This document shows, in pieces, positions 1-4,932 of a stretch of DNA of 6,245 bases. Positions within the stretch are counted from its first letter, which is position 1, and the number at the start of each line of letters is the position of its first letter. A model generated the notes under the pieces. The model searched no databases. It worked only from the letters and a program-made list of their open reading frames with translations, and was not told the origin of the DNA. The position numbers and the translations under genes are program-made. Source of the DNA: Proteiniphilum sp. (GTDB lineage Bacteria; Bacteroidota; Bacteroidia; Bacteroidales; Dysgonomonadaceae); assembly GCA_031255275.1 (NCBI GenBank), contig JAIRSV010000072.1, positions 1-6,245 of the forward strand, written 5' to 3'.

Positions 1-174
1 GAGCATACGGTCGCGGTTGGTTTCGGGCGGGTAGGGCGCGTTCTTTACTTCGTAGGACATTACGATGACCATGATCATGCAGATGGCCAACGCCGTTCCG
101 GTGATGGATATGGCGCTCAATACCGGATTTTCCCTTAAGAGACGCCACGCTTGTTTGAAATATTGTTGAATCAT
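1..174 (-). CDS. ABC transporter permease, FtsX/MacB type (permease C), N-terminal 58 codons only
   Basis: This gene starts at the ATG at 174-172 and runs off the left edge, still in frame at base 1. The visible 58 residues begin MIQQYFKQAWRLLRENPVLS, a short amphipathic cytoplasmic N-terminus. A hydrophobic segment follows at about residues 18-41 (first membrane helix), then the start of an extracytoplasmic domain with a PPETNRDR motif. This is the usual N-terminus of MacB-like permeases, which have one helix, a large periplasmic domain and then three more helices. Ungapped comparison with permease A (3516-2257) gives 27 identical residues out of 58, so the two are paralogues; permease B does not share this N-terminus. 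It lies 108 nt downstream of the ATPase gene on the same strand and probably uses that ATPase. No clear Shine-Dalgarno sequence precedes it. The family call is firm, but completeness of the gene cannot be judged. Confidence 0.88.
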   Translation of the reverse strand, partial: MIQQYFKQAWRLLRENPVLSAISITGTALAICMIMVIVMSYEVKNAPYPPETNRDRML

Positions 175-282
175 TTGACGTTAGATGTTATTTGGCTTTG
201 CCGTTATTCGTTCGCTTCACTTACGTTGTTCACATTTCGTGCGTTGTTCATGCTGCGCATGCCGCTCAAATTAATGAGTCAA
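175..282 (-). other. Structured gap inside the efflux operon, between ATPase and permease C
   Basis: This is the only long non-coding stretch in the operon (other gaps are 2, 4 and 41 nt). On the plus strand CGTTGTTCA occurs twice, at 224-232 and 242-250, 18 nt apart, in a run of related CGTT/TTCG words. A perfect 5-bp hairpin with a 3-nt loop lies at 249-261 (CATGC/GCATG), and a 4-bp inverted repeat with a 6-nt loop at 265-278 (CTCA/TGAG). On the minus strand TTAATTTG (274-267) is one mismatch from the Bacteroidetes -7 box TAnnTTTG, but no TTTG -33 box sits at the right distance. No U-tract follows either hairpin, so I do not call a terminator. The gap may hold a weak internal promoter or an mRNA-processing element; this is inference. 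Confidence 0.45.
224..250. repeat. Short direct repeat, two copies of a 9-mer
   Basis: CGTTGTTCA (TGAACAACG on the coding minus strand) occurs at 224-232 and again at 242-250. The surrounding sequence at 200-250 is built of similar words (ATTCG, TTCGC, TTCAC), giving a low-complexity look. The repeat itself is certain; its meaning is not known. Confidence 0.6.
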
Positions 283-957
283 TCACGAAATTTGCCGTCC
301 GTCGAGGAAGCGGATGATACGCGATGTCTCCTTCGCCTTGCTATCGTCGTGCGTCACCATCACGATGGTGCGACCGTCTTCCCGGTTAAGCTTGTGAAGC
401 AGTTCCATCACTTCCGCGCCCATTTTCGAGTCCAGGTTACCGGTCGGCTCATCCGCCAGGATAATGGAGGGATTTCCGATCACGGCGCGCGCAATGGCTA
501 CGCGCTGACACTGCCCGCCCGAAAGCTGCGTGGGGAAGTGACGCATCCTGTGCGACAGTCCCACACGCATAAGCACCTCCTCGGCCAGACGGCGACGCTC
601 ACGAGCACCCGTTTTACGGTAAAGCAGCGGAAGCTCCACATTGTCGAGCACGTTGAGCGAGTTGATCAGGTGAAAGCTCTGAAAAACGAAACCAAGGTTC
701 TCGTTACGGAACTTCGCCAGTTCGCGGTCTTTCATCCCGTCCGTCTCCCGTCCGTCGATAATTACTTTGCCCGACGTGGGAGCGTCCAGCAGTCCCATCA
801 CGTTGAGCAGGGTCGATTTTCCGCACCCCGACGGCCCCATTACGGCAAGAAACTCACCCTTTTTCACTTCGAGGTTCACGTTTTCCAGCGCCACGGTTTC
901 GATCTCTTCGGTGCGATAAATCTTGTGCACCTTGTCCAATAAAATCATTGTTTCCAT
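283..957 (-). CDS. ABC transporter ATP-binding protein, MacB/LolD-type exporter ATPase
   Basis: This 224-residue stand-alone nucleotide-binding subunit hydrolyses ATP on the cytoplasmic face to drive the FtsX-type permeases beside it. All hallmarks are present: Walker A GPSGCGKST (41-49), Q-loop Gln93 in VFQSFHL, ABC signature LSGGQ (145-149), Walker B IILADE (165-170) followed by PTGNLD with its D-loop, and the switch histidine His203 in VTHDD. The length and the PTGNLDS context match the LolD/MacB/FtsE group. One small oddity is Cys150 after LSGGQ, where Gln is usual (LSGGQQQRVAIARA). The chosen start, ATG at 957-955, follows an A-rich leader (GAAAAAGAA) typical of Bacteroidetes; Met4 (948-946) is an alternative. 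The gene lies 41 nt after permease B and 108 nt before permease C, and may serve both permease sets. The enzyme class is very secure; the transported substrate is unknown. Confidence 0.97.
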   Translation of the reverse strand: METMILLDKVHKIYRTEEIETVALENVNLEVKKGEFLAVMGPSGCGKSTLLNVMGLLDAPTSGKVIIDGRETDGMKDRELAKFRNENLGFVFQSFHLINSLNVLDNVELPLLYRKTGARERRRLAEEVLMRVGLSHRMRHFPTQLSGGQCQRVAIARAVIGNPSIILADEPTGNLDSKMGAEVMELLHKLNREDGRTIVMVTHDDSKAKETSRIIRFLDGRQIS

Positions 958-998
958 TTCTTTTTCGGTTGTTTATTTAGTGGTTGAATTATTTGCGA

Positions 999-2252
999 TT
1001 ATTCCTCCCTGAGCGCCTCCACCGGATGCACCTTCGATGCCCGTCCGGCGGGGATGAGCGTTCCGGCCAGGACGACGGCGGCGAGTATGAGCGCCGTCAG
1101 GAGGAGCGTCATCCGGAAGCGTTCCGGCGTATAGTCCATAGCGTCGTTGTATGTATAGGTCACATCCCCCCAGGCGAGGCCGGCGCAGACGACGAGCGCC
1201 GGCACGAAGGCGGCGGAGAACAGTATCAGACTTTCGGTCATCACGTAAGCCAAAATACCTTTTCGACTCGATCCCAGCGCCATCCGCAGGCCGATTTCCC
1301 CCCGTCGCGACTCCATCTGAAACCAGCACGTGCCCAGCATCCCCAGGAAGATGATGAAGAGGAAGAAGAGCAGCACTCCGCTGATAATGTTTACATACTT
1401 GCGGATACCGGTCACGGTTTCATACACCTCCGCCTTGTAGTCGTAGGAGATCAGGCTGAAGAAATGGAACGGGCCGATGTTGAGCTTCCCCTTCATCTCC
1501 TCCGTAAATTGCAGTTCGAATCCCGGCACGTCCGCTTCGGGACTCACGCGGAAACCGATGACGGGGATTGTGTAGGAGAGACGGTACATGTTGAAGGGCG
1601 TATATATAGAAGGTGTATAGCGTTCATAGACGCCGGACTTCGTGGGACGGGAGACGCCCGTCACGCGAAACGTCAGGGAGGAGGGATCGTAGTAATCCCG
1701 GAAGGTTTTCCCGACGACCGATTGCGAATGAAAGAGCGAGTCGGCCAACTCCGGCGAAATGACGGCGCCCTGGGGCGATGTTTTGATCTCCCAGTCGGCG
1801 AATCCCCCTTCGCGCATCTCCACGCCGAACACCTTGCCGTAATCCTCGCTCACATAGCGGATGAAGGCGATGTGAGCGTTTTTCCCGTCCGTGGTGTATC
1901 CCTGAAACATCAGGCTGCTGCCGTCATGCGGTTCGCTTCCGCTATAGTAGGCCGTCGCCTCCACGCCCGGATATTCGTTCACCAGCCTCACGATCTGCAG
2001 CAGGGGGTTGATCCACGCAGATTCCACGCTGTCCGGAGTGCTTCTGTTTACAGGCCGGGTGGGGTCGGCAATCAGCCGCAGCCGGTACACATGTTCCAGG
2101 TTAATGCCCGACGGTTCGCTGTTCTTGCGGACGGCCACATAGAGAAAGTCCACGCAGTACCACAGCAGCACCGCCGCGATGATGAGTTCGATAAATATCC
2201 AGCAGCTGGATTTCCTGTTTTTCCAAAGTTGTTTGAGCGCTAATTTCCACAT
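999..2252 (-). CDS. ABC transporter permease, FtsX/MacB type (permease B)
   Basis: This is a 417-residue inner-membrane permease. By eye there is a membrane helix at about 17-40, a large extracytoplasmic (MacB periplasmic core-like) domain at about 41-285, and three helices at about 288-309, 338-360 and 381-400. The cytoplasmic loop after helix 2 reads ESRRGEIGLRMALGSSRKGI (314-333), the coupling-helix region that contacts the ATPase in FtsX-family permeases. The C-terminus HPVEALREE is the classic ending of this family. The gene starts 4 nt after the permease A stop codon, and an AAAGGAG ribosome-binding site lies inside the end of permease A, so the two are probably translated together. Its N-terminus and periplasmic domain are clearly unlike those of permease A, suggesting an A-B heterodimer. 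The ATPase gene follows 41 nt downstream. The family is secure; the substrate is not inferable. Confidence 0.94.
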   Translation of the reverse strand: MWKLALKQLWKNRKSSCWIFIELIIAAVLLWYCVDFLYVAVRKNSEPSGINLEHVYRLRLIADPTRPVNRSTPDSVESAWINPLLQIVRLVNEYPGVEATAYYSGSEPHDGSSLMFQGYTTDGKNAHIAFIRYVSEDYGKVFGVEMREGGFADWEIKTSPQGAVISPELADSLFHSQSVVGKTFRDYYDPSSLTFRVTGVSRPTKSGVYERYTPSIYTPFNMYRLSYTIPVIGFRVSPEADVPGFELQFTEEMKGKLNIGPFHFFSLISYDYKAEVYETVTGIRKYVNIISGVLLFFLFIIFLGMLGTCWFQMESRRGEIGLRMALGSSRKGILAYVMTESLILFSAAFVPALVVCAGLAWGDVTYTYNDAMDYTPERFRMTLLLTALILAAVVLAGTLIPAGRASKVHPVEALREE

Positions 2253-2256
2253 GATT

Positions 2257-3516
2257 TTATTCTCCTTTTATGGTTTCGATGATCGGTGTGCGGGACGCGT
2301 TCCACACCGGGATGATGGCCGACAGCAGATTGATGATCAAACAAAATGCAAATGCGGATACGAAAAGCAGCGGCCTGAAAAACGCCGTCAGCGGCAGGCG
2401 AAAACTCCCGCCCACATTCACCGTCATAAGGTCGCCCAGCAGCACGTCCTTGAACAGGTGAACGGCGACGACGGAGAGCAGCAAGCCCATCACGCCCCCC
2501 GCAAGGGTCAGCAGCAGGTTTTCGAACAGCAACTGTCCGCCGATCTGCCGGTTGCTTGCGCCGTAAGCCTTGCGGATGCCCGTCTCCGAGTTGCGTTTCT
2601 TTATTTGCGTGGAGAGCAGTCCCGACATGTTGATGGCCGGAACGATGAGCAGGACGAAGATGAGCGCGATGAATATCCGGACGGGGTTCCCCCGGTCGTT
2701 CCCGAAGAAGCTGGCCTGTGCCTGCGTGTGTACAGTCTGCTCGAAAGTAAATTCCCGCAGGTTGCCGTTCAGGGCAGCAATATTTTCGTCGATTTCGTCG
2801 TGCAATGCTTTCAGCGACGAGCCTCTTTTGGCCGTTGCCGCCACAAGGCAGTTGCCCCGCAGTCCTTCCGAGTATTCCCAGGTCATGGTATTCTTATCGA
2901 CCACCGTCCACACGTCGCTGTACGCTTTGTTGAAAAGCGAACTGACGGCTCGCACTACGCCCGTTATCCGGTAGTCGGTGAACATGATCATGATATTCTT
3001 GCCGACGACGTCGGTCGTGCCGAAGAATTGCATCGCTACCCGGTCGGTAATGATCGCTTCCCGGCGGGCGGCGTCGGCCTGCTCGGAAGTGAAGGCGCCT
3101 CCCGCCACGAAATCGAAACGGAAGATGCGGAAATAGTTGTCATCGACCGGACTCACAATCTTTTTTTCGAAGTTTGCCCGGCTTGTGCCTACGAATCCCG
3201 CCCCTTCGCCTTTGTTTGCGAAGTAGCTCACCGTTTCGGCATGTTGCAGATTGCCGAAGATGCTTTTTGCGGCGGTGTACGACATTCCCGTGTTGGCCTG
3301 CGACCGGTCGCGGGTCAGATAGGAATACCCCCGGTCGGAAAACAGTGTGCGGCTGCGGTTGACCTCCGGTTTCATGTCGGCCGTGCGGAAGGCATATACC
3401 ATGTAGAGCGCCATTACGAAGGTGATGGTTAGCGCGGTCGCCAGTATGGCGATGATGCTGAAAAGGGGGTTAGACCGCCATAGCCGCGCGGCCTGCCTGC
3501 AATAGTGTAGAATCAT
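2257..3516 (-). CDS. ABC transporter permease, FtsX/MacB type (permease A)
   Basis: This is a 419-residue inner-membrane permease. By eye there is a first membrane helix at about 18-42, a periplasmic MacB-like domain at about 43-278, and helices at about 279-300, 331-355 and 384-403. The FtsX-type loop after helix 2 reads KKRNSETGIRKAYGASNRQI (306-325), and the C-terminus ends WNASRTPIIETIKGE, a variant of the family's usual ending. The periplasmic part carries a recognisable VDDNYFRIF...FDFVAGG stretch (about 124-140) of the kind seen in the MacB core domain of Bacteroidetes permeases. The gene begins only 2 nt after the adaptor's stop codon, behind an A-rich leader (GAAATAAAA), and ends 4 nt before permease B. 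It resembles permease C at the N-terminus (27/58 identities). It presumably pairs with permease B and uses the ATPase at 957-283. The family call is secure. Confidence 0.94.
   Translation of the reverse strand: MILHYCRQAARLWRSNPLFSIIAILATALTITFVMALYMVYAFRTADMKPEVNRSRTLFSDRGYSYLTRDRSQANTGMSYTAAKSIFGNLQHAETVSYFANKGEGAGFVGTSRANFEKKIVSPVDDNYFRIFRFDFVAGGAFTSEQADAARREAIITDRVAMQFFGTTDVVGKNIMIMFTDYRITGVVRAVSSLFNKAYSDVWTVVDKNTMTWEYSEGLRGNCLVAATAKRGSSLKALHDEIDENIAALNGNLREFTFEQTVHTQAQASFFGNDRGNPVRIFIALIFVLLIVPAINMSGLLSTQIKKRNSETGIRKAYGASNRQIGGQLLFENLLLTLAGGVMGLLLSVVAVHLFKDVLLGDLMTVNVGGSFRLPLTAFFRPLLFVSAFAFCLIINLLSAIIPVWNASRTPIIETIKGE
2262..2268 (-). promoter_or_regulatory. Shine-Dalgarno-like site for permease B
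   Basis: On the minus strand AAAGGAG ends 9 nt before the permease B ATG (2252-2250). It lies inside the last codons of permease A (Lys-Gly-Glu), so termination and re-initiation would be closely linked. Bacteroidetes generally depend little on such sites, and other genes here have A-rich leaders instead, so this one stands out and supports the permease B start. Confidence 0.55.
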
Positions 3517-3518
3517 TT

Positions 3519-4766
3519 TTATTTCGATATTTTTAGTTTGTTTTTGCTCCGGTAGCGGCTCATGTCTGATACCACCGCGCGGTCGCCCGGCTCGAGTCCC
3601 GCAATTACTTCCACGTGCCGGTAATTGCTTTCGCCCAACCGAATCTTGCGTTTTTCGAGCGTACGGCCGTTCAGCACAAACAGTTCGTAAGTGCCCTGTC
3701 CGTTGTAGTAGGGGCCGTTGTCGAAGCGCATCACGCCCTCCTTCACGGCATTCATCACATAGACGTCGGTGCGCAGCCCCGACCGCAGGCGCTGGTTGTG
3801 GGGGTCGTCCAGTTGCACGGTGAACTGTATCACGCCGTTTTTCGACAGCGGGGTTACGTTGCTGACTGCGCCCGTGAGTTCGTCGCTCCCTATCTTTATG
3901 ACGGATTGACTTCCCACCGAAATGCGGTCGCCATAGCTGTCGGCAATTTCGCCGTCGATGCGGAACTGCGACAGGTCGGAGAGGATGGCCACTTCCGTAC
4001 CCTGTGCCACGCGGGCGCCCACCTGGTTGTTGATATAGGTGAGGATGGCTTTCCGCGGCGAACGTATCTGGGCGTCTTCGAGAATGCGCCGGGTTTCGGA
4101 CAGCGTCTTGCGGAAGATTTCCAGTTCCAGCTCCTGCACGCGCAGTTCGGCGTCGGCCACCTTGCGGTCGTTTTCAAACTTCCGGCGTGCCTGTTCCTGT
4201 TCCAGCAGCGCCACGTTGTAGCTGATTTCCACTTCGCGCACCTTGTCGGTGGTGCCTGCCCCGATGCTGTCTAAGTATTTCTCGTTGACTACCTCTACCG
4301 CCATTTTGTTGATCTGCATTTCGTTTACTTTCAGTTGCATTTCCATGTCGCTGAGTGTGCTGCTGTTTCTGATGCGCTGCTGTTCGATGCGGTGCCGGCG
4401 CACTTGCAGTTCGTCCAGCATTTTGTGGTAATCGGTTTCGATGCGCTGGAGGTCGAGTTGCAGCAGGGGAGTACCCACGTTCACCGAGTCGCCGGCTTTC
4501 TTGTGAATCTTCATGATGCGGCTTTCGATGGGGGCGATGACGGTTTCCTCAAACGCCGGCATCACTTTTCCCGACGCGCTCACGGAGACTTCTATCGTTC
4601 CCTGGTCAACGGTGGAGAGTTGAATGTTTTTGAGAGCGATACTGTCCTGCAGCAAGGCGATGATTGCGGCAACTGCTGCTGCGGACGAGAGGATGATAGC
4701 GCCGTATCTGATCCATCTTCGTCTTTTCTCCCGGCGGAGAACTTCTTTGGGAATTTTCCTGTCCAT
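3519..4766 (-). CDS. HlyD/MacA-family periplasmic adaptor (membrane fusion protein) of the ABC efflux system
   Basis: This 415-residue adaptor should link the inner-membrane permeases to an outer-membrane TolC-type channel. A basic cytoplasmic N-terminus (RREKRRRWIR, 11-20) precedes one membrane anchor at about 21-40. There is no lipobox. The first half of a lipoyl-like domain lies at about 66-106 (VIAPIESRI, then KKAGDSVNVGTPLLQLD). A long alpha-helical hairpin rich in Glu/Arg/Leu spans about 107-232, with a turn near YLDSIGAGTTDKV (164-176). The second lipoyl half follows at about 233-266 (QIRSPRKAILTYI), then a beta-barrel at about 267-340 and a membrane-proximal domain to the end (LGESNYRHVEVIAGLEPGD). 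I chose the ATG at 4766-4764 because it puts the basic stretch and anchor where the family has them. An upstream in-frame ATG (4907) would add 47 residues without family character and run through the divergent promoter region. It is the first gene of the operon in this window. Confidence 0.93.
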   Translation of the reverse strand: MDRKIPKEVLRREKRRRWIRYGAIILSSAAAVAAIIALLQDSIALKNIQLSTVDQGTIEVSVSASGKVMPAFEETVIAPIESRIMKIHKKAGDSVNVGTPLLQLDLQRIETDYHKMLDELQVRRHRIEQQRIRNSSTLSDMEMQLKVNEMQINKMAVEVVNEKYLDSIGAGTTDKVREVEISYNVALLEQEQARRKFENDRKVADAELRVQELELEIFRKTLSETRRILEDAQIRSPRKAILTYINNQVGARVAQGTEVAILSDLSQFRIDGEIADSYGDRISVGSQSVIKIGSDELTGAVSNVTPLSKNGVIQFTVQLDDPHNQRLRSGLRTDVYVMNAVKEGVMRFDNGPYYNGQGTYELFVLNGRTLEKRKIRLGESNYRHVEVIAGLEPGDRAVVSDMSRYRSKNKLKISK

Positions 4767-4932
4767 ATATACTCTTCTGTTTTGTCCGGTCGAAAAGACA
4801 AAGCCTGTGCCATAAATATAATGTGTTGATTGCGAATGGGGGTTGATGAGGGCGGGCGTTCGTTTCCGGACGGTTTTGTGCGGAATCGGACAGTTGTTTG
4901 TTCGCAAGGGGGAAAATCACTACATTTGCCGC
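4767..4932. other. Divergent intergenic region between the efflux operon and the peptidase gene
   Basis: This 166-bp gap must hold the promoter of the minus-strand adaptor gene and that of the plus-strand peptidase. The plus-strand promoter is clear (4897-4928). For the minus strand the best -7 candidate is TATATTTA (4820-4813), one mismatch from TAnnTTTG and about 46 nt before the adaptor ATG, but I find no TTTG about 20 bp upstream of it, so it is only tentative. I saw no convincing operator palindrome or terminator. Confidence 0.6.
4897..4928 (+). promoter_or_regulatory. Bacteroidetes-type promoter (-33 TTTG / -7 TAnnTTTG) for the oligopeptidase gene
   Basis: TTTG at 4897-4900 is followed after 20 bp by TACATTTG at 4921-4928, an exact match to the sigma-ABfr consensus of Bacteroidetes in both boxes and in spacing. 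Transcription should begin a few bases past the -7 box, around 4932-4936, at or next to the first ATG (4933). See the finding on start choice. Confidence 0.75.

Noticed and set aside
204..260. Possible 18-codon minus-strand peptide (starts MRSMNNARN) in the gap before permease C
   Set aside because: Too short to support, built from the local repeat words, and without a ribosome-binding site.
151..942. Plus-strand open frame (263 residues) antisense to the ABC ATPase
   Set aside because: The minus-strand frame has every ABC ATPase motif; this product has none and it also runs through the 175-282 gap.
984..2243. Long plus-strand open frame (419 residues) antisense to permease B
   Set aside because: Its product is rich in Arg, His, Gln and Gly with no domain or membrane pattern. 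The opposite strand encodes a clear FtsX-family permease, so it is a codon-composition shadow.
2179..3432. Long plus-strand open frame (417 residues) antisense to permease A
   Set aside because: Low-complexity charged product without recognisable motifs. It is the mirror of a secure permease gene and overlaps the junction of two real genes.
4862..4885. Imperfect inverted repeat (TTTCCG ... CGGAAT) in the divergent region, considered as an operator or terminator
   Set aside because: The arms are only about 6 bases with a mismatch, and there is no T-tract or second copy; chance is sufficient.
4764..4907. Upstream extension of the adaptor gene to an ATG at 4907
   Set aside because: The extra 47 residues have no signal peptide or family similarity and cover the divergent promoter region. 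Start at 4766 gives the normal basic-plus-anchor N-terminus.
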